DNA of 64,000 bases from Acidobacteriaceae bacterium. GTDB taxonomy: Bacteria; Acidobacteriota; Terriglobia; Bryobacterales; Bryobacteraceae. Made by a program: the position numbers and the translations under genes. Below the pieces are notes generated by a model. It worked only from the letters and a program-made list of their open reading frames with translations, had not been told where the DNA came from and did not search any database. The stretch spans positions 26,236-90,235 of the forward strand of contig JADCJL010000017.1 of NCBI GenBank assembly GCA_020247055.1, in the 5' to 3' direction. Positions 36,539 through 46,252 of this stretch are shown here, in pieces (position 1 is the first letter of the stretch; the number at the start of each line of letters is the position of its first letter).

Positions 36539-37417
36539 ATGAATTGTCCAAACTGTCAGGTTTCCATCAGCGAAGAACAGCATCGTTGTCAGAACTGTGG
36601 CCGTCGTCTCGGCGCCAGTTTTAGCCCGGTATTGGCCATGCGGACCGCGACCGCTCTCAAGCTGGATCCGGTCGCCACCGTGTATGAGCAGCAGGCTCCC
36701 GCTCCCTCTCCGCGCCTTGAGCACTCAAACGATGCGGCGCCCCGGTCGGTGCCGCGCCATATTGCCGCCATGCAAGGTTCGCTTTTTTCCTTACGTGAAG
36801 ATAATAAGGTTCAAACGATTGATGGACACCTCCCGGCCGCTACCGGCAGTCGGCGTGCACGCAGACAATCTCAGACGCAATCTTCCTTCCTACCCTACCA
36901 GGGAGTGCTGGAGTTCCCTACCCCGGCGCCGACCCGCACCTTGGCTACCTCCGTCGACGCGGTAATCTACTGCGATTACCCGGTCGCGACGCGCACCCAC
37001 CGTCTCCTCGGCGGACTCGTTGACTTCGTGATCGTGCTCGCTTGCATGATGCTCTTCCTTGGCATCCTCTACGTTGGGTGTGAAGGTCTGCCGTGGTTCA
37101 GCCTCGACATGACCACGCTGGCTCTCGTCGGCGTGGCAACGGGTCTGCTGGGTTTGCTCTACGAGGCCTTCTGGCTGATGGCCGGAGCGCCCTCTCCCGG
37201 CATGGAGTGCGTTGGACTCCGGCTGGTGCACTTCGATGGCAATGAACTGACCCGGAAGGATCACACCCGCCGTATCCTGGGCGGTGTTCTCAGCATGATG
37301 GCCGCTTTCGTTGGTTTAGCGTGGGCCTTCGTCGACGAGGAATGTCTCACCTGGCAGGATCATATCTCGCGAACCTTTCCGACCCCGGTACGAGCACAAT
37401 ACGGCAGTCGCCGCTAA
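36539..37417 (+). CDS. RDD-family membrane protein with N-terminal zinc ribbon
   Basis: Protein of 292 residues. It begins with a double CxxC zinc ribbon (NCPNC at 2-6 and RCQNC at 16-20), then a low-complexity linker of about 130 residues rich in Pro, Ala, Ser and Gln, and an RDD domain with three hydrophobic helices (TRTHRLLGGLVDFVIVLACM, LALVGVATGLLGLLYEAFWL, GVLSMMAAFVGLAWAFVD). The RDD hallmark Arg-Asp is seen as R..DF in the first helix, and SPGMECVGLRLVH is the usual loop. RDD proteins are presumed transporters or envelope factors. No ribosome binding site is evident. Confidence 0.85.
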   Translation: MNCPNCQVSISEEQHRCQNCGRRLGASFSPVLAMRTATALKLDPVATVYEQQAPAPSPRLEHSNDAAPRSVPRHIAAMQGSLFSLREDNKVQTIDGHLPAATGSRRARRQSQTQSSFLPYQGVLEFPTPAPTRTLATSVDAVIYCDYPVATRTHRLLGGLVDFVIVLACMMLFLGILYVGCEGLPWFSLDMTTLALVGVATGLLGLLYEAFWLMAGAPSPGMECVGLRLVHFDGNELTRKDHTRRILGGVLSMMAAFVGLAWAFVDEECLTWQDHISRTFPTPVRAQYGSRR

Positions 37418-37435
37418 CTGACGTACACTAAGGGC

Positions 37436-38824
37436 ATGGGGATCCAATTCGACGAGACCAATCTGCTGGCGCGGATGGTTGGTCCGGTTCACGGACTGAC
37501 GCCGGAGGAGTTCGCCGCGGCTGAACCCTCGGCCGCACAAGCATTAGCCGGGGTGAATGCCCTCACCGCATCGGGAGTGATCGGCTTTCCTAACCTGCCC
37601 AAAGATATTGGGCTGGCCCGGGAGATTGAATCGTTTGCGGCCCGCGTGAAGGGTAGCTATGACACCGTTTGCCTGGTCGGCATCGGAGGCAGTGCTCTCG
37701 GTGCTTGGGCTCTCGATTGCGCGCTGCGCGGTCCTCACCCGGTGCAGGGTGTCCACACCACAGATAACCCGCGGCTCGTTATCCTCGACAACGTCGATCC
37801 CGAGTTCGTCCACCTGGCCCTGGCTTCGATGAAGCCGAAGAAGACTCTGGTTGTCGTCATCGCGAAAAGTGGGGCCACCGCCGAGACGGTGGCAACCTTC
37901 CTGCTCGTCCGGGACTGGCTCGTGGCCGGGGCCGGGGCCAAGGCCGCCAAGGCTCGAACCGTGGTCGTGACGAGCCAGGGACGGGGCGATCTCAAGGTGT
38001 TGGCCACCAACGAGGGCTACACGACCTTTCACCTTCCGGAAAATGTCGGTGGCCGCTTCAGCGTCCTTTCGGCCGTTGGACTGGTCCCGGCGGCACTGAT
38101 CGGCATCGATATCCAAGCCCTCCTCCGCGGCGCGGCCCGGATGACGGCCACCGCCGCAAAGACCGACCTCGCGGCCAATACCCCGCTGCGCGCGGCGCTG
38201 TTCCACGTACTCGCTCTGACCCGGAAAGGCAAATCCATCCAGGTCGCCTTCCCCTACGCCAACCGTTTGTGGGGAACGGCTTTCTGGTTCCGGCAGCTCT
38301 GGGCCGAGTCCCTTGGCAAGGCCACGAACCGGGCGGGAGAGTTGGTCCATATCGGCCAAACCCCCATCGCGGCGCTCGGCACCACCGACCAGCACTCGCA
38401 GGTCCAGCTTTACATGGAAGGCCCGAACGACAAGGTGTTCACGTTCTGGTCCGTGAAGAAGCCCGCCGTGCCCGGCGCTATTCCGGCCGCCAAGACGGGC
38501 CTCGAAGGTTTCGACTACCTCACCGGTCAGTCGCTCGCCAAGCTGCTCGACGCCGAGCTGCGCTCCACCCAGGCGGCGCTCACCGAGAATCAGCGTCCCA
38601 ACTGTGGCTTCATCCTCGACCGCGTCGACGCCGAGCATCTCGGTATGTTCTTCCAGTTGCTTGAGTTTGAGACCGCCTTCGCCGGCGAGATGCTCAACAT
38701 CAATGCCTTCGATCAGGAGGGCGTCGAGTTAGGTAAGCGGTTTACCTTCGGCCTCATGGGCCGCAAGGGCTTCTCCGACTTCAAGAAGCGCTACACCGAT
38801 TACGAAGCGCGCCGCAAGGGCTGA
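37436..38824 (+). CDS. pgi: Pgi, glucose-6-phosphate isomerase
   Basis: Glycolytic isomerase of 462 residues interconverting glucose 6-phosphate and fructose 6-phosphate. Two SIS-type subdomains are visible: [20 protein letters not shown] and [20 protein letters not shown] bind the sugar phosphate, [20 protein letters not shown] is the PGI signature region, and the catalytic Glu is in [36 protein letters not shown] contains the second signature with its His. The protein is the short bacterial form. It follows the RDD gene by 18 bp and precedes ribBA by 12 bp, so the three may be co-transcribed. Confidence 0.93.
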   Translation: MGIQFDETNLLARMVGPVHGLTPEEFAAAEPSAAQALAGVNALTASGVIGFPNLPKDIGLAREIESFAARVKGSYDTVCLVGIGGSALGAWALDCALRGPHPVQGVHTTDNPRLVILDNVDPEFVHLALASMKPKKTLVVVIAKSGATAETVATFLLVRDWLVAGAGAKAAKARTVVVTSQGRGDLKVLATNEGYTTFHLPENVGGRFSVLSAVGLVPAALIGIDIQALLRGAARMTATAAKTDLAANTPLRAALFHVLALTRKGKSIQVAFPYANRLWGTAFWFRQLWAESLGKATNRAGELVHIGQTPIAALGTTDQHSQVQLYMEGPNDKVFTFWSVKKPAVPGAIPAAKTGLEGFDYLTGQSLAKLLDAELRSTQAALTENQRPNCGFILDRVDAEHLGMFFQLLEFETAFAGEMLNINAFDQEGVELGKRFTFGLMGRKGFSDFKKRYTDYEARRKG

Positions 38825-38836
38825 CGCCTCTCCTCC

Positions 38837-39952
38837 ATGCCATTCGCCCCTATTCCTGAGGCCCTGGCGGAGTTCCGCTCCGGCCGGATGTTGATTGTCG
38901 TCGACGACGAAGACCGCGAAAACGAAGGCGACCTGACCATCGCCGCCGACCACATCACCCCCGAAGCGATCAACTTCATGGCGGTGCACGGCCGGGGCCT
39001 CATCTGCCTCGCGCTCAGTCCGGATAAGTGCGACTCGCTCGACCTGCCCCTGATGGCGGCGGCCAACACTTCCCGTTTCGGCACCGCCTTCACCGTCTCG
39101 ATCGAGGCCACCCACGGCGTCACCACCGGAATCTCCGCCGCCGACCGTGCGCAGACAATCCGGGTCGCCATCCGCCCCGATGCCAAGCCGGAAGATCTTG
39201 CCCGGCCCGGTCACATCTTCCCGCTCCGCGCCCGCCCCGGCGGCGTCCTCGCCCGCGCCGGCCAGACGGAAGCGGCGGTCGACCTTGCTCTCCTCGCGGG
39301 CCTGCAGCCGGGCGGGGTAATCTGCGAAATCCTGAACGAAGACGGCACCATGGCCCGTCTCCCCCAGCTGATGGAGTTCGCCCGGCGATTTGATATCCGG
39401 ATCATCTCGGTGGCCGATCTGATACGGCACCGCCTCCGGCACGAACGGTTCATGCAGCGAACCGCCTCCGGCCTCATCACCACCCGCCACGGCGAGTTCC
39501 GCACGCATGCCTACAGCTCGACCCTCGGCGGCGGACAGCACACGGCCCTCGTGCTCGGCGAGATCGCCGGCGTCGACAATCCGCTCGTCCGGGTCCACGC
39601 CCACTGCGCCTACGGCAATCTGTTCGGCTCCACCGCCTGCGACTGCGCCCGCATCGTGGACCGATCTCTCGCCCTGATCCGCGCCGAAGGCGCCGGGGCG
39701 CTCGTCTACCTCCATCAGACGACGGCGGGCTACCAGCAGCACCAGGGCGAGATCATCGCCCACGGTCGCGACCCGCTGACCGCGCCCGCCACCCCGGGCT
39801 CCACCGTCCTCCAACACGAAGCCGGACTCGGCGCCCAGATCTTGGCCGACCTCGGCCTGCACCGCATTCGCCTGCTGACCAACCACCCGCGCAAGGTGGT
39901 TGGTCTCGAAGGCTTCGGCATCGAGATTACCGCGCAGGTGCCGATTTTGTAG
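38837..39952 (+). CDS. ribBA: RibBA-type fusion: DHBP synthase with degenerate GTP cyclohydrolase II half
   Basis: Riboflavin-synthesis protein of 371 residues. The N-terminal 3,4-dihydroxy-2-butanone 4-phosphate synthase domain is complete ([50 protein letters not shown] followed by QTEAAVDLA). The C-terminal GTP cyclohydrolase II-like domain keeps the zinc ligands C-X10-C-X-C in [15 protein letters not shown]. It lacks the RQEGRxIGL stretch, which reads HQTTAGYQQ here, the catalytic Tyr region, and the D-x-R-x-Y block: [10 protein letters not shown] replaces DLRDYGIGAQ. I predict that only the RibB half is active, similar to RibBX proteins known from Proteobacteria. Confidence 0.88.
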   Translation: MPFAPIPEALAEFRSGRMLIVVDDEDRENEGDLTIAADHITPEAINFMAVHGRGLICLALSPDKCDSLDLPLMAAANTSRFGTAFTVSIEATHGVTTGISAADRAQTIRVAIRPDAKPEDLARPGHIFPLRARPGGVLARAGQTEAAVDLALLAGLQPGGVICEILNEDGTMARLPQLMEFARRFDIRIISVADLIRHRLRHERFMQRTASGLITTRHGEFRTHAYSSTLGGGQHTALVLGEIAGVDNPLVRVHAHCAYGNLFGSTACDCARIVDRSLALIRAEGAGALVYLHQTTAGYQQHQGEIIAHGRDPLTAPATPGSTVLQHEAGLGAQILADLGLHRIRLLTNHPRKVVGLEGFGIEITAQVPIL

Positions 39953-41765
39953 TGGGCCGGATCTGGGCCGGCCATTCATAGGTTGGCTGGTTGGCGAACC
40001 GCTTCATGGTTAGCGTCAGGGTTCCCACCGAACCAGGCCGCAGCTGTACACTCAGGTGACGCGAGTTCACGTCGCGCTTCGTCTTGCCATCGTCGACCGT
40101 GAGGAACTGGTGTTCACCAAACGCCCCGGCTTGCAGAATGGTCTGCCGCGCCGCCGTCGTCGAAGTATTGACGAGCGTCACCCGAACGCTATCCTCCGTA
40201 ATCCGGTCCACCAGGGCGGCCACGTCCTCGGGAATGCCCGCGCGCTTCCGGTCGACGTCAAAATACCGCAGGCGCACATGGAGTAACCCCCCATGATAGA
40301 TATGGTTCGGCCCGCCCATCATCTGCTGCACCAACCCCTCAAGCACTACCGGGTTCCGGTCCTGCCAGTGGTGGACGTTCATCTCCTCCGGAGGCGTTTT
40401 GTCGGCGCGGATCACGGCAAGGCGCCGCAGACACTCCGCATAGTTGCCGCGCAGCACATCGACCGGCCAGCTGGGATTATTCCCTTCGAGAAACCGCATC
40501 CACGGGCCTTCGTTCTTGTCGTCCCCCTTGGCCTTGCGATAGGGCGCGTTCGTCAGTTTCGGCATGTCCACCAACTGATTCAAACGCGCCAGGTCCGGAG
40601 CGCCGAAGCTCATATACCAGAGGTTCACCGGATACTGCGGCACCGCCGGACGCCAGTCGTACCAGCCCTGCTCGGCGTGCCGATTCGGTACGAGCACCTG
40701 GCCCTGCTCCGTCCGGCTGACCTTGGCGATATAGGCCTGCTGGGAGCGGGGCAGCTCCAGAAACCGGGGATCGCCGGTCAGCAGCAGGGCGTTCGCCCCG
40801 CCGATCATGGTCGCCTCCAGTTGATTGAACAGGCCGTGCGGCCAGCGCCAGCCGTAATAGCCGCCGTACCACTTACCGTCCATCGTCTCGCCGATTTTGC
40901 CGTTCGGACCAATGTTATCGGGGATGATCCCGTTGTTGTCCCGGACGCGCTGCATCCAGGCATCGACATACTCGGTAATCCAGGTCTTGTACTTCGCCTC
41001 CCCGGTGTACATATACGCATGGGCGACCATGGAGGTCGACGCGAGATTCAGCGGCACGTCGGAGCGCATCATGCGCTTGTTCATCGTTTCGAGGATGTAG
41101 GGGAAGAGTTTGTCGTCCTCCCACGCCTTCGACTCCGTCACGTTCGGGATATCGTTATACGGCAGCGGATAGTGCGATAGGACATCGCGGTGCGTTACCC
41201 AGTCCTCGGCCGAGTTGACAAAGCGGGGTCCCTTCGAGCCGGTAATCGGCGAGGTGATGCGCTTGTGCACCGGGTCCCAGTTCGGGCCCTCGGTGTAGAG
41301 GCGGGCAAACTCAAGAGCCCGGCGCCGCATCCGCGGTTCGTAGGGATCAGACAGGCCGAAGAAGTAGAAGTTGACGTAGCTTTCGCCGTGGTGCATCCAG
41401 TCGTAGTAAGAATCAAACTCCTTGTGGACGGTCCCGTAGCGGGTAAACAGTTCAGTGACCTTGTCCCATAAGTGGCGGGCCAGCGGATCCATGCGCGCAT
41501 CGCCGCCGAGCGCGTGATAAAGCGGAAAGTTGTAGAAACTCTCGTAGCCATCGTCGCTGCCGTCCATGCCGGGCCATTTGGCGCGCCAGATGAGGGTGCC
41601 GTCGGGCCGGGTGTAGCGTTTGACAAACTCCTGCGAGGCGGGCCAGTACTCTTTAAGCAGCTGGCGCTGCCAGAGCGCCCATTCGGGTGCCGGTTTCGGG
41701 GTATCGATCACCACCGGCTGGGCCATGGCCGCCCACGCCGCCGTAAGAAACAGGAGATATCTCAT
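39927..41765 (-). CDS. large exported protein of unknown function, 612 aa
   Basis: The ATG at 41765 gives a clear signal peptide (MRYLLFLTAAWAAMAQ); longer readings start in unlikely sequence. The mature protein is rich in Trp, Tyr and His, with helical pairs and segments such as KWPGMDGSDDGYESFYNFPL, SYYDWMHHGESYVNFYFFGL and DGKWYGGYYGWRWPHGLFNQ, suggesting an (alpha/alpha)-toroid followed by a C-terminal beta domain, the layout of many polysaccharide lyases and glycosidases. I do not recognise the family. The 3' end overlaps ribBA by 26 bp in convergent orientation. Confidence 0.75.
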   Translation of the reverse strand: MRYLLFLTAAWAAMAQPVVIDTPKPAPEWALWQRQLLKEYWPASQEFVKRYTRPDGTLIWRAKWPGMDGSDDGYESFYNFPLYHALGGDARMDPLARHLWDKVTELFTRYGTVHKEFDSYYDWMHHGESYVNFYFFGLSDPYEPRMRRRALEFARLYTEGPNWDPVHKRITSPITGSKGPRFVNSAEDWVTHRDVLSHYPLPYNDIPNVTESKAWEDDKLFPYILETMNKRMMRSDVPLNLASTSMVAHAYMYTGEAKYKTWITEYVDAWMQRVRDNNGIIPDNIGPNGKIGETMDGKWYGGYYGWRWPHGLFNQLEATMIGGANALLLTGDPRFLELPRSQQAYIAKVSRTEQGQVLVPNRHAEQGWYDWRPAVPQYPVNLWYMSFGAPDLARLNQLVDMPKLTNAPYRKAKGDDKNEGPWMRFLEGNNPSWPVDVLRGNYAECLRRLAVIRADKTPPEEMNVHHWQDRNPVVLEGLVQQMMGGPNHIYHGGLLHVRLRYFDVDRKRAGIPEDVAALVDRITEDSVRVTLVNTSTTAARQTILQAGAFGEHQFLTVDDGKTKRDVNSRHLSVQLRPGSVGTLTLTMKRFANQPTYEWPAQIRPTTKSAPAR

Positions 41766-41835
41766 GACCAGAGATTCTATCCCTATTCGCGCCGGCCATG
41801 GGCGGAGGCACAGCGGTATCTGCGATACTGCTTCC

Positions 41836-42333
41836 ATGAGCGACCGGCGTGAGTTCTTGCTTTCTCTTCTACTCGAACCGGACCAGGAGCGCCCGATGCG
41901 GCGAGCCATCGCCCTGGCGGCCAACAACCCCGCGGCGCCCTACGCGGCGGTGCTGGTGGAGACCGCCAGCGGCGAAGTCGTGGCCGAAGGCTGGAACAAG
42001 TCGCGCCAGAACCCACTGCTGCACGGCGAGACGGACGCCATCAACCGGTGCGCCGGGGACAAGCCGGGGATTGACTGGACCGCGCTGACCCTGTACACCA
42101 CGGCGGAGCCGTGCCCGATGTGCATGGCGGCCGCGCTCTGGGCGGGTATTCCCAAGGTGGTCTACGGCTCCTCGATTCCGTTTCTGACCGCCCTGGGCGG
42201 CAATCAGATCGATATCCGGGCCAGCGAGGTAGCCCGGCGGACCGGCTTCCGGCAGACCACGGTAGTGGGCGGGGTGTTGGAAGAGGAGTGTAACGCCCTC
42301 TTCCTGGCGGCCAAAAAGCTCGCCGCACGCTGA
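41836..42333 (+). CDS. zinc-dependent nucleoside/guanine deaminase (CDA fold)
   Basis: Cytidine-deaminase-fold enzyme of 165 residues. The zinc site is complete: LLHGETDAIN (His ligand and catalytic Glu) and TTAEPCPMCMAAALWAGIPKV (two Cys). The pattern AALWAGIPKVVYGSS suits guanine deaminase or TadA-like proteins. The length and the short N-terminal extension (MSDRREFLLSLLLEPDQERP) differ from typical TadA, so a free-base or nucleoside deaminase is more likely than a tRNA editor. It is divergent from the exported unknown, and a small terminator follows. Confidence 0.82.
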   Translation: MSDRREFLLSLLLEPDQERPMRRAIALAANNPAAPYAAVLVETASGEVVAEGWNKSRQNPLLHGETDAINRCAGDKPGIDWTALTLYTTAEPCPMCMAAALWAGIPKVVYGSSIPFLTALGGNQIDIRASEVARRTGFRQTTVVGGVLEEECNALFLAAKKLAAR

Positions 42334-42343
42334 AATGACAAAA

Positions 42344-42363
42344 CGAAGCCAACTTCGCTTTTT
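42344..42363 (+). terminator. small intrinsic terminator after the deaminase gene
   Basis: A short stem CGAAG / CTTCG with loop CCAA is followed directly by CTTTTTG. The stem is only 5 bp but is placed 11 bp after the stop codon and has a U-run, the arrangement expected of an intrinsic terminator. Confidence 0.6.
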
Positions 42364-42422
42364 GCCGGAGCCCCCGGGTCACGCGCGAAGACAACGGCTA
42401 GGGCCGGGTCGGCAGCCCGGAG

Positions 42423-43943
42423 CTACAGCAGAGCCTCGATAACGCTCGGACCCCGCTCCCGCAGGCACCGGGAGAAGTGTTCGACAAACCCCTCCACGGT
42501 CTCCACCCGCACCGCCGGCACCCCAAGCCCTTCCGCAATCCGGACAAAGTCCAGCGGCGGGGACCCGATATCCACCATGGCGCCGGCGCGTTCCCCAAAG
42601 CCATTCGCCCCCGTGCGCCGCATCTCGACATCCAGAATCTGATACCGGCGATTGGCAAAGATCACGGTCACGACGTCCAGCCTCTCGCGCGCCATGGTCC
42701 ACCACGCTTGCGGCGTGTACAACGCGCTGCCATCACCCTCGAGCACCACCACCTTACGGTCGGGACACGCAATGGCCGCGCCAACCGCCACCGGCAGCCC
42801 CTGGCCGATCGAGCCGCCCGTCACCGGCAGATAGTCAAAACGCCGGGCGTGACGCAGGGCCGCCAAAACCGGCGGCCCGGAAGAGACCATTTCGTCGGAG
42901 AGAATCGCCTCGGGCGGCAGTAGGGCGGCGATGGCCTGGCCCAACGCCGCCAGCGTCAGCGGGCCCGGCGGGGGCACGGGCAGAGCTGGCGGCTCGTCCC
43001 AGGAGGCCGGCGGCAGGGGCTCGGCCAGCGCGGCCAGCGCGGCGAGACCGTCCTGCCCGGGAGTGGCGAGTTCGTGGACGCGGCAGCCCTCCGGGGCAAG
43101 GTAGCTGGCTTCGTCCGGGTAACCGAAGAAAGAGACGGGAGCCTTGGCTTCGAGCAGGACCAGGTCCGTCAACCCCGCCAGCTGCGCCTGCGCCGGTCCC
43201 GGGAAGTAGGCGATCCGTTCCGGCTGGAAAACGCCGCGGCCCATGGTCATCCGGGCGGCGTTGCGGTCGATCAGCACGCGCCAGCCGGCGGCGGCGAGGC
43301 GAGCGGCGAGGGCAAGGCCCCGCTCGCCGGTGGTCTGGCCGCCGAGGAGCAGACCCCACTTCCCTGCTCCGCCGAGCGGCGGCACGACGGGCGCCGGGGG
43401 CGGCGCGGGCGGGACGGGCTCGCCGATGGGGCCGCCGGGCGACCAGGAGAAGTCGGCAGGAATGATCAGGTGCGCAATCGAGCCCGGGTAGCGGCGGGCC
43501 GCGCTGACCACGCGGGCGGCGGTGGGGCCCATTTCCTCCGCCGATGCGAGGCGGAATACTTCGGCCGAGACCGTGGAGGCGAAGGCGGCGATATCGGCGG
43601 TGAGCGGCGCGTCGTAGGCGAGGTGCCGGGTGGAGTGTTCGCCAATGAGGCTGACGATAGGCGTGCGGGCTTTGCGGGCGTTGTGGAAGTTGGCGAGACC
43701 ATTGGCGAGGCCGGGCCCAAGGTGGAGCAGCGTAGCGGCGGGTTTGCCGGTCATGCGGGCGTAGCCATCGGCGGCGCCGGAGCAGACCCCTTCAAACAGG
43801 CACAGCACGCCACGCATGGCGGGGACACGGTCGAGCGCGGCAACGAAATGCATCTCCGAGGTCCCTGGGTTGGCAAAGCAAACCTCGACGCCGTGGGCGA
43901 CAAGGGTACGCAGGAGAACTTCGGCTCCGGTCATCATAATCAT
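42423..43943 (-). CDS. thiamine-diphosphate enzyme of the acetolactate synthase/benzoylformate decarboxylase type
   Basis: ThDP-dependent 2-keto-acid enzyme of 506 residues, single-subunit form without the usual FAD-domain length. The cofactor-activating Glu is in CLFEGVCSGAADGYARMTGK (E51), and the ThDP-Mg motif runs from LEGDGSALYT to the Asn in VIFANRRYQI. The N-terminal VCFANPGTSEMHFVAALDRV is close to MdlC-like proteins. It probably decarboxylates or condenses a 2-keto acid; the true substrate is unknown. The AGGAGG seven bases before the ATG at 43943 fixes the start. It is 21 bp downstream of the Gfo/Idh gene, so they form an operon. Confidence 0.88.
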   Translation of the reverse strand: MIMMTGAEVLLRTLVAHGVEVCFANPGTSEMHFVAALDRVPAMRGVLCLFEGVCSGAADGYARMTGKPAATLLHLGPGLANGLANFHNARKARTPIVSLIGEHSTRHLAYDAPLTADIAAFASTVSAEVFRLASAEEMGPTAARVVSAARRYPGSIAHLIIPADFSWSPGGPIGEPVPPAPPPAPVVPPLGGAGKWGLLLGGQTTGERGLALAARLAAAGWRVLIDRNAARMTMGRGVFQPERIAYFPGPAQAQLAGLTDLVLLEAKAPVSFFGYPDEASYLAPEGCRVHELATPGQDGLAALAALAEPLPPASWDEPPALPVPPPGPLTLAALGQAIAALLPPEAILSDEMVSSGPPVLAALRHARRFDYLPVTGGSIGQGLPVAVGAAIACPDRKVVVLEGDGSALYTPQAWWTMARERLDVVTVIFANRRYQILDVEMRRTGANGFGERAGAMVDIGSPPLDFVRIAEGLGVPAVRVETVEGFVEHFSRCLRERGPSVIEALL

Positions 43944-43964
43944 GATCGCTCCTCCTTGACCGCC

Positions 43965-45251
43965 TTAGAGCTTCACCTTGGCCGTGTCGGGATTCCAGGA
44001 GGCGCGGGTTCGGTGGCGATAGGCGAGGTTGCACAGGTGCGCGGCGGCGGCGGCAAAGTGGCCCTCTTCGGCGTTTTCCCGGCTGGGCTTGTTGTTCCGG
44101 ATCGAGTCGATGAAGTACCAGTTGTGGGACTGACCGCGTTCGACCGGGATCTCCCGGGCCTCGGGGCGGGCCGGGCGCGCTTCGCCCGCGAACCGCGCCA
44201 GATACTCCTCGCGCAGTTTCTTCGGGAAGTTCAGGCTGCCGTACTCCTGGGCGTTGCCGGATTTGCGCTCCGGGGTTAACTCAAGGCGGTTGAAGGTGAC
44301 GAGCAGGGTCCCTTCATCCCCGTAAATAAAGATCCCGCGCGGCTGCTGGCCGTTCGCCTGGTTGACGTAAACGTCCACCAGAAAGCCTTCCGGATACTCG
44401 AGCAGCGAATTCATCACATCGGGTACCGTGCGGCCATCCTTCCATTTCGAGAGCACACCCTGCGAGACGGCCGATAGCGGAGCGCGCACCCCCATGATTT
44501 CGTGCATCTGCGTGAACTGATGGACGAACAGATCGGCGGCGACACCGCCCGAATACTCCCAGAAGCGGCGCCACTGAAAGACGACCGCCGGGTCGAAGGC
44601 CTTCTTCCTGGTGCGGCCCTGCCAGCCGGGCCAGTCAATGGTCTTCTCGGAGGCATCCGGAGGCACCGGGTACTGCCAGGCGCCCTCGGCGGAGTTGCGA
44701 TGGTTGGCCATGCGGATCATGTTCACCTTGCCGAGAGCGCCGCTCGCGACGATTTCGCGGGCCTTGGCCGTGAGGGCCGAGGTCTTGGCCTGGCTGCCGA
44801 CCTGGAGGACCTTGCCGCTGGCCTTGGCGGCGGCGATGAGGCGAGGGCCTTCGGCGATGGACCAGGTCATCGGTTTCTCGATGTAGACGTGCTTGCCGGC
44901 GGAGAGGGCGTCGAGGGTGATCTTTTCGTGCCAGTGATCCGGGGTGGCGATGACGACGGCGTCGATCTCCTTCTTGTCGAGGAGGGCCCGGTAGTCGCGG
45001 CCGGTCCAGATGGCGTCGCCGAGTTGCTCTTGGGCGCGCTGCCGGCAGCCATCGTACAGATCGGCGACGGCGAGGCCGCGGGCGCCGGGGACGGCGGCGA
45101 ACTCGTCGATGAGCTGTTTGCCGCGGACCCCGCTGCCGATGAAGCCGAGCCGCACCTCGCCGGCGCCGGACTGGGCCAGGGCGGCCGAGGCGGGGCCGAG
45201 GGTGTAAACCGCCGAAGCGGTGCGGAGGAAGGTGCGGCGAGTCGAAGCCAT
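43965..45251 (-). CDS. Tat-exported Gfo/Idh/MocA-family oxidoreductase
   Basis: NAD(P)-binding oxidoreductase of 428 residues. The N-terminus STRRTFLRTASAVYTLG is a clear twin-arginine signal. The Rossmann part has VRLGFIGSGVRGKQLIDEF, AVVIATPDHWHEKITLDAL and the family signature HVYIEKPMTWSIAEG with the catalytic Lys; the C-terminal domain has GVAADLFVHQFTQMHEIMG. Exported members of this family are common in Planctomycetes and Acidobacteriota and act on sugars or inositols; some use the tightly bound cofactor for non-redox glycoside cleavage. It is followed by the ThDP enzyme. Confidence 0.9.
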   Translation of the reverse strand: MASTRRTFLRTASAVYTLGPASAALAQSGAGEVRLGFIGSGVRGKQLIDEFAAVPGARGLAVADLYDGCRQRAQEQLGDAIWTGRDYRALLDKKEIDAVVIATPDHWHEKITLDALSAGKHVYIEKPMTWSIAEGPRLIAAAKASGKVLQVGSQAKTSALTAKAREIVASGALGKVNMIRMANHRNSAEGAWQYPVPPDASEKTIDWPGWQGRTRKKAFDPAVVFQWRRFWEYSGGVAADLFVHQFTQMHEIMGVRAPLSAVSQGVLSKWKDGRTVPDVMNSLLEYPEGFLVDVYVNQANGQQPRGIFIYGDEGTLLVTFNRLELTPERKSGNAQEYGSLNFPKKLREEYLARFAGEARPARPEAREIPVERGQSHNWYFIDSIRNNKPSRENAEEGHFAAAAAHLCNLAYRHRTRASWNPDTAKVKL

Positions 45252-45459
45252 AGCTATCAGGGTACTGTACGGCAGCCGCACCGGGAGACCGCGCCAACAC
45301 ACAGATCGATTACGGATTTTCGTGGCGGAGGGGCCGGGACTTCCCGGCCCGGCCCGGATGAGAACTTAGAGGCCGGCCCCGGACTATCGTACTGAAACTA
45401 CATCATAAGTCCTAAGTGAGGCGCCCGTCCGGCGCTGCGCTCAGGCCATAGGTATCAAC

Positions 45460-46224
45460 ATGAGACACTTACTTCGACTTCCTCTTGCCGCGGCGGGGTT
45501 TGCCTTCGCGGCAATGAGCCCACTAAGTGCGGCCACGCTGATCACAAATGACCGGGGCGAATGGCTTACCGGAGTATCCGGACTGCTTACCTTGAATCTC
45601 GATACGTTTTCGAGCGGAGCCACGGGCGGCGCTTTTACCTCGGGCGGCACGGTGCAGCCGGGAAATACGGCCTTTTACAGCAATATGAACGGTTACTTCA
45701 ATAATAACTTCCAGATCGTCGGCTTCAGTAACGCTACTAATTTCCTCGCCCATACGCTCGCCAGCGTGGCGCAAACCTGGAACAACTGGGGCACCGGCGC
45801 CATATTAATGAGCCAGACCAAGGACACGACCAATACGGTCTCCTTGCGTGTGACCTTCCGGTCCGGCGGCGTCACCACCCCGGTGAACGCCTTTGGCTTT
45901 GCGCTGGGATTGGGCGGCAACGGAGGCGCTTCGGGAACGATCACGGTGACCCCGCAGGGCATGGCGGCGCAGACTGTAACCACCTTCAATCAAGCCTCGG
46001 GTTTAAAGTTCTTCGGCGTGACGAGCGACACCCAGACGTTTAGCTACGCCGATATCACGATTACCGAGCCGACCCGCTGGATAGTGCTCGACAACATTGA
46101 ACAGGGCGTCTTCACGGCCCCGCCCCCCACGGATGTTCCCGACGTCGCCACTTTGGTGTGTGTAGGAACGGGCCTGGCCTGCCTGGGCGTACTCCGTCGC
46201 CGGCGGCTGGCGGAAGCTGCCTGA
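45460..46224 (+). CDS. PEP-CTERM-like sorted exported protein
   Basis: Protein of 254 residues with a signal peptide (HLLRLPLAAAGFAFAAMSPL), a beta-rich, Gly/Thr/Asn-rich body (LITNDRGEWLTGVSGLLTLN, TVSLRVTFRSGGVTTPVNAF, GFALGLGGNGGASGTITVTP) and a C-terminal sorting tag: VPDVATLVCVGTGLACLGVL followed by the basic RRRRL. The tag resembles PEP-CTERM signals processed by exosortase and has VPDV where most have VPEP. Exosortase is not in the window. The 3' end with the tag is copied downstream in tandem. Upstream lies a 208-bp gap with a GGGCCGGG/CCCGGCCC hairpin at 45331-45350. Confidence 0.8.
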   Translation: MRHLLRLPLAAAGFAFAAMSPLSAATLITNDRGEWLTGVSGLLTLNLDTFSSGATGGAFTSGGTVQPGNTAFYSNMNGYFNNNFQIVGFSNATNFLAHTLASVAQTWNNWGTGAILMSQTKDTTNTVSLRVTFRSGGVTTPVNAFGFALGLGGNGGASGTITVTPQGMAAQTVTTFNQASGLKFFGVTSDTQTFSYADITITEPTRWIVLDNIEQGVFTAPPPTDVPDVATLVCVGTGLACLGVLRRRRLAEAA

Positions 46225-46252
46225 CGGCCTATTCCAAACTCAGCGCCAACAG

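Noticed and set aside
45331..45350. GGGCCGGG/CCCGGCCC hairpin upstream of the PEP-CTERM-like gene as a terminator
   Set aside because: It has no T-run and lies between two divergent genes where no transcript should end; an operator is possible but unsupported.
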